Shown: positions 42,838-51,576 of the stretch, one piece after another
Layout of the letters: every line of letters begins with the position of its first letter
Numbering within the stretch: the first letter of the stretch is position 1
Source: Phycisphaerae bacterium
Lineage (GTDB): Bacteria > Planctomycetota > Phycisphaerae > Phycisphaerales > UBA1924
Direction: 5' to 3'
Assembly (NCBI GenBank): GCA_030429705.1
Contig: JAUIES010000001.1
Coordinates: 682,001-746,000 of the forward strand
DNA length: 64,000 nt
Translations under genes and position numbers: made by a program
Notes under the pieces: generated by a model
The model's database searches: none
The model's input: the letters and a program-made list of their open reading frames with translations, nothing else
Told to the model about the DNA's origin: nothing

Positions 42838-43263
42838 GGCAAACTCCTTCAGCGACTTGTGCACGGTCGCGCAAAAGTCAGAGTGCAAGATGTGTGCCAA
42901 TCAATTCAACGGCGATTGTCGCGTCTGGCGCTCCCGCAATCGCTTGTTCGTGCAAACCGAATGGTCAATACTGCTGCCAGTCGGCTTGCTGTGGCCAACA
43001 TGTTCGTTAAACAGACTTGGGTTCAAACGATCTAACACACGCTCGAACAGCGACCCATCGTTGAGGCAAAAACCAGCCACGAAAAGAGAACGATCTCGAG
43101 CGGTCAAACGACAATTCGGAAATCACCATGCAGTCCGATTTGGTACCTCGACTGTTCCGCCGAAACTTGCAAAGTTCACGAGGTGTGAATCCAATCATCC
43201 CCAGCTCTCGAACTCGTGTTTGAAGGGGCATGAGCCACCATGAAAAACACAAGGAGACTGATT
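42838..43263. other. Intergenic region between divergent genes
   Basis: It separates the diheme cytochrome gene from the DUF378 gene and should carry both promoters. Open frames here run antisense into the cytochrome gene and have no domain. AAGGAG at 43251-43256 is the ribosome binding site for the downstream gene. No repeat or structured RNA was recognised. Confidence 0.5.
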
Positions 43264-43470
43264 ATGAAAGCACTGACACTGATTGCGGCCGTTCTCGTAA
43301 TTGTCGGCGGTCTGAACTGGGGCCTGTGGGCCGTAGCAAAGTTTGACCTTGTCGCTACTCTCTTCGGGGAGTATTCCGTTTTGGCTCGACTGGTTTACGC
43401 TCTTGTTGGGGTGTCTGCAGTCGTGCTCGTGACCAGGCTTCCGGCTTTGGCCAGGCAACCCACACCCTGA
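43264..43470 (+). CDS. DUF378-family small membrane protein
   Basis: A 68-residue two-helix membrane protein. 'LIAAVLVIVGGLNWGLWAVA' (helix 1) followed by a Phe-Asp-rich loop and 'LARLVYALVGVSAVVLV' (helix 2) is the DUF378 pattern. The NWGL motif is the family hallmark. Function is unknown; homologues are often single genes under stress control. AAGGAG seven bases upstream fixes the start, so the upstream in-frame ATG at 43240 is not used. Confidence 0.88.
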   Translation: MKALTLIAAVLVIVGGLNWGLWAVAKFDLVATLFGEYSVLARLVYALVGVSAVVLVTRLPALARQPTP

Positions 43471-43577
43471 TTCCAGAACATCTTCATTTTGATTCGATTG
43501 GCAGATTTGACGGCACGGCTGGAGTGACCCGGTCCGTGTCTTCTGCCGTGCGCTTCGATCGCACACTCATATGATAA

Positions 43578-43664
43578 CGGACAGGGGGGGATTCGAACCC
43601 CCGGTACAGTTGCCCGTACACATCATTTCCAATGATGCACCTTCAGCCGCTCGGTCACCTGTCC
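43578..43664 (-). tRNA. tRNA-Ser (anticodon GGA)
   Basis: An 87-base class II tRNA on the minus strand. Acceptor stem GGACAGG/CCTGTCC with discriminator G, anticodon stem CATCA/TGATG around loop TTGGAAA, a long variable arm (GTACGG-to-CTGTAC region) and T loop TTCGAAT in a GGGGG/CCCCC stem. The long variable arm confirms Ser type and the anticodon reads GGA. The 3' CCA is not encoded. Confidence 0.95.
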
Positions 43665-43760
43665 AATTCTGGCTCACACTCTAGGCATTCAGTTTGCCGC
43701 CTGTTTCATGCGAGATCAGTCGGACGCGCTCACCATGCCAGTATGGCGATTCGACCTGTT

Positions 43761-44516
43761 TCATAGATCGTTGTCGATCCCATGTTCCCGTTCTGCCAGT
43801 TCCAGTCCTGGCAACGCCGGCTGTGCTTTGCGATCGATCGCTCGCGCCCAGACCCAGTCAAGGATTCGAACACCAGCGGATCGTTGAATCACCCAGCACG
43901 AACTCACCAAGCCGACTGCTGCTCCGAAGAACACATCGGACGGATAATGAGCACCAAAAACGACGCGGCTCACGCCGACAAGGACCGCCAACCCAACCAC
44001 CAATGGCGCCAACCGAGGGATCATGGCCGAGACAAAGACCGCCATCATGACCGCGAACGCAGTGTGACTGGATGGCATGGACCACAAGTCTGACGAGATT
44101 GGCGCCCAGAACTCCCAGGCGTGTCGAATACCGGCCTCGTTGTTGACCGGATACGCTCCGAACGGACCGAGCAAGACACTCGGGTCGTCAAACTTCGGTC
44201 TCGGTCGACCGATGGTCATCTTGGCAGCAAATGCGATGCCCCAGGTGAGTCCGGCCGCCGCCGCGAGGTCCAGCAGCCGCCTCGCCCGCCACGGCTGAAC
44301 AAGTGCAAATCCAATCGCAAAGACGACGAGCCAGCCGGCCTGTCCAAACTGTTGCCAGGCTTCGAGTTCGCGGCGGACATCACCTCCGAGATGTTGCCCT
44401 GCTGAGACAATCCAATGACTGACCGTTCGATCAAAGGGATAGGCAATGAGACCCAGAACCACCAGCCCGATCGCCAATCGCCATGGCACCCGGTTATAGT
44501 CGCTGCGTTCAACCAC
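43761..44516 (-). CDS. PAP2-family membrane phosphatase
   Basis: A 251-residue inner-membrane protein with about five to six helices. The three acid-phosphatase motifs are present: 'KMTIGRPRPKF' (KX6RP-like), 'MPSSHTA' (PSGH-type, with catalytic His) and 'SRVVFGAHYPSDV' (SRX5HX3D). Likely substrates are lipid phosphates such as undecaprenyl diphosphate or phosphatidate. It starts with GTG and is divergent from the GT39-like gene over 31 bases, so the two may share a promoter region and a link to lipid-carrier metabolism. Confidence 0.92.
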   Translation of the reverse strand: MVERSDYNRVPWRLAIGLVVLGLIAYPFDRTVSHWIVSAGQHLGGDVRRELEAWQQFGQAGWLVVFAIGFALVQPWRARRLLDLAAAAGLTWGIAFAAKMTIGRPRPKFDDPSVLLGPFGAYPVNNEAGIRHAWEFWAPISSDLWSMPSSHTAFAVMMAVFVSAMIPRLAPLVVGLAVLVGVSRVVFGAHYPSDVFFGAAVGLVSSCWVIQRSAGVRILDWVWARAIDRKAQPALPGLELAEREHGIDNDL

Positions 44517-44547
44517 TTCGTTCCTCGCCGTTCAATGAACCCATATC

Positions 44548-46314
44548 GTGACGACCGACCCTGCCCAACTTCACCGATTGCTCGACCGCATCTCTCGCGG
44601 GTGGAAGGGGGCGTGTGTTCTGATCGCGTTGTGTGCAGCAGTGTATCTTCCCGGATTGGCTGCGATCCCGCCCGTTGATCGGGATGAATCTCGATTTGCA
44701 CAGGCGAGTCGGCAGATGTTTGAATCAGTCGCTTTACCTGCAGATGAAAAAAGCCCGGATTTGCATGACGGCGGGCTTGCCGTCCCCAAAATGGCCGATC
44801 GACCCAGATTGAACAAACCGCCCTTGATCTACTGGCTTCAGGTCACATCCGCCGCTGCCTTCACCAGAGGCGACCCTCAGCACGATGCGCTATGGATGTA
44901 CCGGTTGCCATCGGTGCTCGCAGCACTCGGAACGGTGCTCATCACCTGGCGGTTCGGCTCTCGACTGTTCGACCCTTCGACGGGCCTGCTTGCCGGGACG
45001 CTCATCGCGATTTGCCCCATGGTTGTCTGGGATGCCCATCAAGCACGCGCTGATCAGGTCTTGCTTGTATGCACCACGAGCGCCATGTTCGCGCTGTGGT
45101 CTATTCACCATCATGATCGGCATGCATGGCACCGCACGCTCTGGCTTTGGATCAGCGTCGGGCTGGGCGTTTTGACCAAAGGCCCGATCACCCCTGTTGT
45201 GCTCGTGCTCACCGCAATCGGGCTGTCGTGGATCGGACGCGAGTGGCGATGGATCAAACGAACCAACCCGCTCGTTGGTGTGGCAATTGTTGTCTTGAGT
45301 CTGACACCATGGGTGATGCTGGTCAGCCGCCATAGCGGGTTCAGCGTGTTTATCAACACCATCGTCGATGAAACGCTGGGTCGGTCTGCGAGTGCCAAGG
45401 AAGGGCACTGGGGCCCGCCGGGCTATCACACGGTGCTCCTGGCTGTTCTGTTCTGGCCCGGTTCAATGCTCACACTCGCAGCGTTCGTCCGAACATGCCG
45501 CCTCGCGGTGCAGCTGCCTCCGGCAGAGCAATCTGGTTTGGTGAGCCGATTGCGAACATTCCCTCGTCGGTTCCGCGAGCGTGTATTGGGTCGTCGAGCC
45601 GAGTTGTTCATCATCGCCTGGATTGTCCCGTCGTGGATCTTGTTTGAACTGGTCGCAACGAAACTGCCCCACTACACGCTACCGATGTATCCCGCAATCG
45701 CAATGGTGTCTGCCAAGGCTGTTCTGGATGCGGCACGAGCACACATCGATACACAGACCGCTGAACGACTCGGCGCTGGGCTGGGCATTTGGCTTGCGAT
45801 TGGCATTTCGATCTGCGTGGTCGCACCGATCGGCCTGGCACTCCTTGGCGGGGGGGCTGTGGCGGTCGTGGTTTCCGCCATCCTCGCAGCCGCGTGTGGA
45901 TACCTGCTGTTCAAAGCCCGCACAGAGGCGCTTGAAGGACTGCTCTTGCGAGCCCAACTTCGAGCGTGTGTCGCAGCGGTGCTTTTTGCGGCTACCACAC
46001 TCGGGTTTGTCCTGCCGCGCGCTCAGACGGTCTGGCCCTGGACGCGCGCGGTGGCTGCCATGCCGACTGATCGTCCAATTGCGGTCGCGGGACAATATGA
46101 AGAGAGCGTCATCTTCCTGACACGGGCTCGGATCGAACGCATCTCGCGCGATGAAGGGCAACGCTGGTTACGACGACATCCGACGGGTGTCCTGCTGCTT
46201 CAACGGTCGGACAGCACTGGTGAATTGGCGTTTTCACGCATCGATACCTTCGCCGGCTACAACTACGCAGGTGGTCGTTTTGTCACGCTCGACCTCGTGG
46301 AGCGAGAAAGATGA
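44548..46314 (+). CDS. ArnT-like glycosyltransferase, family 39
   Basis: A 588-residue integral membrane protein with about 11-12 helices. The first periplasmic loop has 'IPPVDRDESRFAQASRQM', where the acidic pair matches the conserved DE of the GT39/PMT-ArnT fold. Enzymes of this group move a sugar from a polyprenyl-phosphate donor onto lipid or protein on the outer face of the membrane. GTG start. Its stop overlaps truB by ATGA, although the functions are unrelated. The donor and acceptor are not predictable. Confidence 0.88.
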   Translation: MTTDPAQLHRLLDRISRGWKGACVLIALCAAVYLPGLAAIPPVDRDESRFAQASRQMFESVALPADEKSPDLHDGGLAVPKMADRPRLNKPPLIYWLQVTSAAAFTRGDPQHDALWMYRLPSVLAALGTVLITWRFGSRLFDPSTGLLAGTLIAICPMVVWDAHQARADQVLLVCTTSAMFALWSIHHHDRHAWHRTLWLWISVGLGVLTKGPITPVVLVLTAIGLSWIGREWRWIKRTNPLVGVAIVVLSLTPWVMLVSRHSGFSVFINTIVDETLGRSASAKEGHWGPPGYHTVLLAVLFWPGSMLTLAAFVRTCRLAVQLPPAEQSGLVSRLRTFPRRFRERVLGRRAELFIIAWIVPSWILFELVATKLPHYTLPMYPAIAMVSAKAVLDAARAHIDTQTAERLGAGLGIWLAIGISICVVAPIGLALLGGGAVAVVVSAILAAACGYLLFKARTEALEGLLLRAQLRACVAAVLFAATTLGFVLPRAQTVWPWTRAVAAMPTDRPIAVAGQYEESVIFLTRARIERISRDEGQRWLRRHPTGVLLLQRSDSTGELAFSRIDTFAGYNYAGGRFVTLDLVERER

Positions 46315-47078
46315 CAACGCAAAACGCGCACCAGGACCAGCCAGCGCCCGCAGGCATGCTCTTGATCGATAAGCCGTTCGGCATGACCTCGATGGGGGTG
46401 TGCACCAGAATTCGCGGGAAACTCCGGGCTGGAGGCGCCGCAAAACGCATCAAGGTTGGGCACGGGGGCACGCTCGACCCACTCGCGACCGGACTGCTCG
46501 TCATTCTCATCGGGAAGGCCACCAAACGGTGCGAGCAGGTCATGGCTGATACGAAAGAGTACACGACCACGATCAATCTTGCAGTCCGAAACGACACATA
46601 CGATCTTGAATCGGAGCCAATTCCAGTTTCAGTTGATCGTTCGCCGAGCCGTGATGATATTGACAGGGCATTGCGCGCGTTCGTCGGCCTCATTCAGCAG
46701 ACCCCCCCTGCTCACTCCGCCATGAAAGTCGGAGGCCACCGCGCCTACACCCTTGCCCGCCGAGGTGAAGTTCCGCCGCTCGAACCGCGCACCGTTCGTA
46801 TCGACACGCTCACCGTCACCAACTACGAATGGCCCGACCTCGAACTCGCGATCACCTGCGGCAAAGGCACCTACATTCGCTCACTTGCACGCGATATCGG
46901 CATCGCACTCAACACAGGCGGTGTGCTGACCGCTCTTCGACGAACACGCACCGGCACTTTTCATGTCGATGATGCAGTCAGTTTGGAAGACCTGCCTGAT
47001 ACCCTTGATCCACACGCCTTAACCCTCCCAGCCGGGTTCACCGATGTTCAGGCTCAATCTGAAACAGATTCGCCCTGA
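46311..47078 (+). CDS. truB: tRNA pseudouridine(55) synthase
   Basis: Makes pseudouridine at position 55 in the T loop of tRNAs. The 255-residue protein opens with 'GMLLIDKPFGMTSMGVCTRI'. The catalytic Asp is in 'KVGHGGTLDPLATGLLVI', and the conserved Tyr and Arg are in 'TKEYTTTINL' and 'CGKGTYIRSLARDIG'. The start overlaps the GT39 stop by ATGA. Its 3' end overlaps the convergent lipoprotein gene by 25 bases. In many bacteria truB sits by rbfA and rpsO; that context is absent here. Confidence 0.95.
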   Translation: MTTQNAHQDQPAPAGMLLIDKPFGMTSMGVCTRIRGKLRAGGAAKRIKVGHGGTLDPLATGLLVILIGKATKRCEQVMADTKEYTTTINLAVRNDTYDLESEPIPVSVDRSPSRDDIDRALRAFVGLIQQTPPAHSAMKVGGHRAYTLARRGEVPPLEPRTVRIDTLTVTNYEWPDLELAITCGKGTYIRSLARDIGIALNTGGVLTALRRTRTGTFHVDDAVSLEDLPDTLDPHALTLPAGFTDVQAQSETDSP

Positions 47079-47758
47079 ATCTTGATGTGAGCAAATGCGC
47101 CGGTGTCATCGAATGAACCGAATCCGAATCGACCTGAAGGGAAGGTCGTGTCGTTGGCTTCGAGCACGGGTTGGTCGGAGTCGTCAAAATACACTCGAAT
47201 GTTGGCGCCCTTGCGAACGATCCTGATCTGGTGCGGATCGACAGGCCGACCCCAACCCACGCCCGTGCTGCGAGCGGATGTCACCGGCCTTCGGTCGGCA
47301 CCATCGACGATCATGATGTGGTGCGCATTGGCATCGCCCTTACTCGCGAGATGCGCGTAGTAATAGTGCGACGGATCCTGGTACCCAAACACAAAACACA
47401 GGTCACGATGCGCGTACTCGCGACCTGTCTGATAGGCGGTACACACCATCTCAAAGTCGCTGAAAATCGGCTCGCGCAAGATTGCCAGAGCAAGCGGCGA
47501 CCGGTACGGCGGGTCATACTTGGCCGTGCCAGAAAGCTCAAGCGCTCCACCAAACGCAGGACTTGATGTGTATCGAAAGACGGATGGATCCGTCAAATCG
47601 AAACGCAGAACATCGCTCGGGTTGTCAAACGCGATGTGGACCTGCTGCCGCGACAGAGCCGTGATCTCGATTGTTCCTGGCGTGACGACATGATGACAAC
47701 CCATCAGGACAGCCAGCAGGCACGCGTTGAGCATGATGGCACTGCGGGTCATGATCAC
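47054..47758 (-). CDS. Lipoprotein with LamG/DUF1080-like beta-sandwich
   Basis: A 234-residue lipoprotein (lipobox AVLMGC). The body looks like a concanavalin-type beta-sandwich of the kind found in DUF1080 and LamG proteins: 'FSDFEMVCTAYQTGREYAHR' and 'GKDANAHH'-type loops, ending 'PSGRFGFGSFDDTGAFAHIK'. A carbohydrate-binding or glycan-processing role is plausible. The GTG start overlaps the stop of the Gfo/Idh gene by four bases (an internal ATG at 47752 is also possible), placing it in the glycan locus. Confidence 0.7.
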   Translation of the reverse strand: MIMTRSAIMLNACLLAVLMGCHHVVTPGTIEITALSRQQVHIAFDNPSDVLRFDLTDPSVFRYTSSPAFGGALELSGTAKYDPPYRSPLALAILREPIFSDFEMVCTAYQTGREYAHRDLCFVFGYQDPSHYYYAHLASKGDANAHHIMIVDGADRRPVTSARSTGVGWGRPVDPHQIRIVRKGANIRVYFDDSDQPVLEANDTTFPSGRFGFGSFDDTGAFAHIKIQGESVSD

Positions 47759-49206
47759 ACTTGCTCAGGCACGACAAACGGTTCACGATACTGGTCTCGC
47801 ATCAAGCCATTTGCTGTCGCTGCATGATGACCGGATACAAACCATTTGCGTTCATCATCCAGTTCCATCCAGCCCGAGCAGGCGATGCCTCGTGATTCGA
47901 TATCCATGCCGTAACCGGCCATGTGCGCCCGGATGGACTCGAGGGATGCCACGCCACCTTGTGTATCCGCGAGCAAGTCGCGCACTTCTGCGTACGCCAT
48001 ACGAGGTGACACATATGCAGCGATATTCCCGTAGTGGCACATGTCGGTGCTGATCCGACCTTCGTCAATCTCGGTGATCAAACTCGAACGATCTCTGCTT
48101 TGGATGGCATCAAAGAAATTCTTCATATGCCCGCCACCCGAATCGCCCTTGAAGTCTTCGACCTTCTCGCCCGCTGGGTCATAGAACGCCCCCCCGCCGC
48201 GAGAACCGATGAACACGCCCTGGTCGTAATAGAGGCAGCTGCCCATCTCGCGGCCGTTGCGTTTCCATGCGCCCTTCGCGCCCGGGGTTTCTGGCAAACT
48301 GCGGGTCTCGGCCACCATGCGGATATGGCCATAGTCAAACACGAGCAGACACACATTCGGCGTGTCGCTGTCGTCATTCCACACGAGCCGCTCGCCGATA
48401 TGCATGACGCGCTTCGGCGCACCGAGTCCGGCCATCCAGCGTGATTCATCGATGATGTGAACACCATTGTTCGCCAGTTCGCCGTTGCCGAACGGCGACT
48501 GCCAGTGCCAGTCATAATGCAGGTTCTTCCGCATTAACGGCCCGTGTTCCCGCGGCCCACAGAACAAGTTGTAATCCACTTCGCTCGGGATGGCTGTCGG
48601 ACCGGTCACCCTGCCAATCGGATCACGACGACGGAACCATGCGGTGTGGACATGATTCAATTTGCCGAGGTGCCCATCAGCCTGCCAATCCATGAATCGG
48701 CGTAAACCGGTGTCCGATCGATTCTGCAATCCGGATTGCACGATGCGTTCATACTTGCGGGCGGCGGCCACCATCTGCCGCCCTTCAAACGGCGAGTGCG
48801 ACACAGGTTTTTCGCAGTACACATCCATCCCGGCTTGACACGCCCAGATCGTGGCAAGTGCATGCCAGTGATTTGGGGTCGCCACAAGAACCGCATCGAT
48901 GTCCTGACGATCAAAGATGCGACGCATGTCCTGTTCGAGCACCGCTTCTGAACCCGTCCTTTCGACAAGTTTTTTCTGCTGTTGAGCGAGCACGCGTTCA
49001 TCGACATCGCACAGTGCAGCGATCTCGACATTGGGCACTTTGCGAGCCCAATCCCACAGGTGACCGCCGCGGCTTCGAATGCCGACCGCCGCCACGCGAA
49101 TCTTGTCATTCGACCCAAGCACCCTCGACCACGCAGGAGCCGCCATCGCGGTCGCGGCAACGCCCGCTGAAGCCTGCAAAAATCGGCGTCGTGTCAACTC
49201 ATTCAT
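47755..49206 (-). CDS. Tat-exported Gfo/Idh/MocA-family oxidoreductase
   Basis: A 483-residue dehydrogenase-fold protein with a twin-arginine signal (TRRRFLQASAG, residues 4-14), so it is predicted to act in the periplasm with its cofactor bound before export. The Rossmann motif is in 'VAAVGIRSRGGHLWDW' and the E-K-P signature in 'DVYCEKPVSHSPFEGRQM'. Members of this exported group are abundant in planctomycetes, and several act as NAD-dependent glycoside hydrolases or sugar oxidoreductases. It is followed by the lipoprotein gene (GTGA overlap) and preceded by the BNR/DUF6807 gene. Confidence 0.87.
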   Translation of the reverse strand: MNELTRRRFLQASAGVAATAMAAPAWSRVLGSNDKIRVAAVGIRSRGGHLWDWARKVPNVEIAALCDVDERVLAQQQKKLVERTGSEAVLEQDMRRIFDRQDIDAVLVATPNHWHALATIWACQAGMDVYCEKPVSHSPFEGRQMVAAARKYERIVQSGLQNRSDTGLRRFMDWQADGHLGKLNHVHTAWFRRRDPIGRVTGPTAIPSEVDYNLFCGPREHGPLMRKNLHYDWHWQSPFGNGELANNGVHIIDESRWMAGLGAPKRVMHIGERLVWNDDSDTPNVCLLVFDYGHIRMVAETRSLPETPGAKGAWKRNGREMGSCLYYDQGVFIGSRGGGAFYDPAGEKVEDFKGDSGGGHMKNFFDAIQSRDRSSLITEIDEGRISTDMCHYGNIAAYVSPRMAYAEVRDLLADTQGGVASLESIRAHMAGYGMDIESRGIACSGWMELDDERKWFVSGHHAATANGLMRDQYREPFVVPEQV

Positions 49207-49224
49207 GGCCTGCACTCCTTCTGA

Positions 49225-51468
49225 TCAATCAACGGGCTCTTGGGACCACGCATCGTACAGCATTTTGACGCGCGCTTCATCCGTCGATCCTCGGTGAAAC
49301 ACGAACCGATGAAGAAACCGTAAGGTCTCGCCAGGTGCGAGTTCCATCGCCCCACGCTCGGGCTCGCCGCCCTCAAAAGCCGATGTACCGAACGGATTCG
49401 CAGCGATCAACCCGTACGCACGCGCTTGCCACCATGTCGGATGCCGCGGATTCGATGGATGATCAAAAATGGCAACACCGACGCGTTGGCCTTCGATCTC
49501 GCCCCAGTAATCGACCCACGCCGCTCGCTTGCCCCACACCGATTGACCCGTGACACCCTCGCTGTTTCGAGCGTTGCCCGTCACACCCGTAACACCGGCC
49601 CGTTCGTCCGGCTCGAGCCGAAGCGACGGGTGCGTGCGCATCGCAAAGGTCCCTTCCTTGGTATCACCAAACCGGAGCGGCTCGCCGGCATCCGCTGCAA
49701 ACACACTTTGAATGGTGATCGATCGAGTCTGCTCGGCTGCAGCGAATCCGACTTCCAATGCATAGGTGCCGATCGTGGTGCCTTCAGCGGTGATCATCTG
49801 GTAGTCGGCTCTTATCCCCCCCTCATCAGGATGAACTTCGCCAACAACTTCGAAGCGTGCGGGACCGTGCCAGAAATCATGGCCATTAATATCACCATGC
49901 GCAAACCACATCGATGTGTGGTGCGGGCGATCGTGCGACTCGCCTGATCTGTCTTCCTGTGGATAGGCGCGCGTCATGGGCACGCCGCCAGGCCCTATCA
50001 CTGGATACAGGTATGGTCGATCGGTCGTTCCGAACACAAAACTCGTCATCAGTTCATGATCGACTTCGATACGCACGCGATCCGCGCCGTACGACAACGC
50101 AGCATCGTCGGTCTGCTGCACGATATAACCCACGACATCAAAGTCGTAGTCCTGATAGGTCTTCATGGTGCCGCTGAGCCACAGGACCGCACGCACATCG
50201 CCGTCGGCTTGCGTCACGATGGGTCGTACCTGATCAACAGACGAGTTGCTCGTCACAGCCTGCCACACCCACTTGTCTTGGTCAGTCCGATGCCCGCGGA
50301 ATATTTCACGGTGGCGCTGCCCGTCTGTCGCACTAACCAAAGGCTCGCCCGTTGTCGGATGTGCGTCGGTCGAGATGAACACAACACCCGGCGCAATAGG
50401 ATCGATCGCGGCCAGACCGGTGTAATCGTCCTCGCCCGCATACAGCCTTGTTCCCGCGTACGCAATCTCTTCATCATGCCACGCTGCGCCGTCAAACCAC
50501 GCGAAGCGGAATCGATGGTCCATCCCGCCCGACGCACGGGGCTTGCCCGCACCATCGACCTGCACCGTGTACACCACGCGTGGCAATCCTGCATCATCGA
50601 GTTCGACATCGCAAGGCCACGCGACCGCGTCGGCCGATCCTGTAAAGACACTCGTCAACTGCTCATGCGTCGGTGCCTCTTTGCCCAGCGTGCCGATGCG
50701 TTCACCGGCTCCGTTCCACACGCCGCCGTCACGAACGAATCCGTAGTACAGGCTGTTGTCAAAGTCGCGTGGGTGCTGATCGGTACAAAAGAAATGAACC
50801 GTGTCTCGTCCATTGCCAGCGTACCGCACATACGGCCGACCAGGGCCGGCAAGTAACTGCCCCACCTGTCGCCAAGTGGCGCCGTTGTCATCGGACACAA
50901 GAGCGTTCGGGTCCCACCCTTCGCCGCGATAGAAATCGTAGAGTCGCCCCTGCCCGCCGTTCTCTGCAGCCAGCCGATACACATTGGCATAGGTCACACC
51001 GTGACCCGATGCCACACCCGGCTCGACGACCTGCTCAAGACCATTCAATGAACCATCCGCGTGGACGCGCCGCATCCGGATTTTTGCGTCATTGCCGTGC
51101 TTCGCGTACACCGCGAGCAGACCGCCATCGGCTATCGGGATCAGGGCGGGTGCGTTGTGGTCGTCGCGCTGCAACTGATCATGCAGTTCAATCACCGTCG
51201 TCGCACCCGTTGCAATGTCGTATCGCGTCAACTCGATATCGCCGCGGCGCGAGGCATCATCGATACCGGCTGCAACCGATCCAAACCACAGCACGCCATC
51301 CTTGATGATCGCGCGTTCATCCTGAAACCAGCACCATCCGCCATCGTCGTTAAACACGATCGGTTCAGGAAACGCCATGGCATCGTGCTTGACAGGAGGC
51401 TCTGCGACCTGCAGCCCGAACGCTCCGATAACGATCATCACTTCCAGCACAACTCGCTCCCTTCGCAT
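49225..51468 (-). CDS. BNR-repeat/DUF6807 (PmoA-like) fusion protein
   Basis: A 747-residue, probably exported two-domain protein. Residues ~30-430 form a BNR_4-type beta-propeller ('FNDDGGWCWFQDERAIIKDG' and Asp-box-like loops), as in polysaccharide lyase and sialidase-like families. Residues ~450-747 match DUF6807/PmoA: 'RPYLYPVIGPGGVPMTRAYP' followed by 'DRPHHTSMWFAHGDING' and 'FDHPSNPRHPTWWQARAYG'. The fusion suggests a protein that binds and processes a polysaccharide. The start is uncertain: a GTG at 51450 after GGGAG would give a shorter leader. It is divergent from the sulfatase gene. Confidence 0.82.
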   Translation of the reverse strand: MRRERVVLEVMIVIGAFGLQVAEPPVKHDAMAFPEPIVFNDDGGWCWFQDERAIIKDGVLWFGSVAAGIDDASRRGDIELTRYDIATGATTVIELHDQLQRDDHNAPALIPIADGGLLAVYAKHGNDAKIRMRRVHADGSLNGLEQVVEPGVASGHGVTYANVYRLAAENGGQGRLYDFYRGEGWDPNALVSDDNGATWRQVGQLLAGPGRPYVRYAGNGRDTVHFFCTDQHPRDFDNSLYYGFVRDGGVWNGAGERIGTLGKEAPTHEQLTSVFTGSADAVAWPCDVELDDAGLPRVVYTVQVDGAGKPRASGGMDHRFRFAWFDGAAWHDEEIAYAGTRLYAGEDDYTGLAAIDPIAPGVVFISTDAHPTTGEPLVSATDGQRHREIFRGHRTDQDKWVWQAVTSNSSVDQVRPIVTQADGDVRAVLWLSGTMKTYQDYDFDVVGYIVQQTDDAALSYGADRVRIEVDHELMTSFVFGTTDRPYLYPVIGPGGVPMTRAYPQEDRSGESHDRPHHTSMWFAHGDINGHDFWHGPARFEVVGEVHPDEGGIRADYQMITAEGTTIGTYALEVGFAAAEQTRSITIQSVFAADAGEPLRFGDTKEGTFAMRTHPSLRLEPDERAGVTGVTGNARNSEGVTGQSVWGKRAAWVDYWGEIEGQRVGVAIFDHPSNPRHPTWWQARAYGLIAANPFGTSAFEGGEPERGAMELAPGETLRFLHRFVFHRGSTDEARVKMLYDAWSQEPVD

Positions 51469-51576
51469 CGGGCCGACACACCCACTGCGCTGCCTGCAGC
51501 GTCATCACCCGGACGGCTCCATCGATTTGCTATGCTACACGCAACTGTTCGAGACCACACGATGGGAGTCCACCTC

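Noticed and set aside
42698-43243. 181-codon plus-strand frame before the DUF378 gene
   Set aside because: It starts antisense within the diheme cytochrome gene and has no domain or ribosome binding site.
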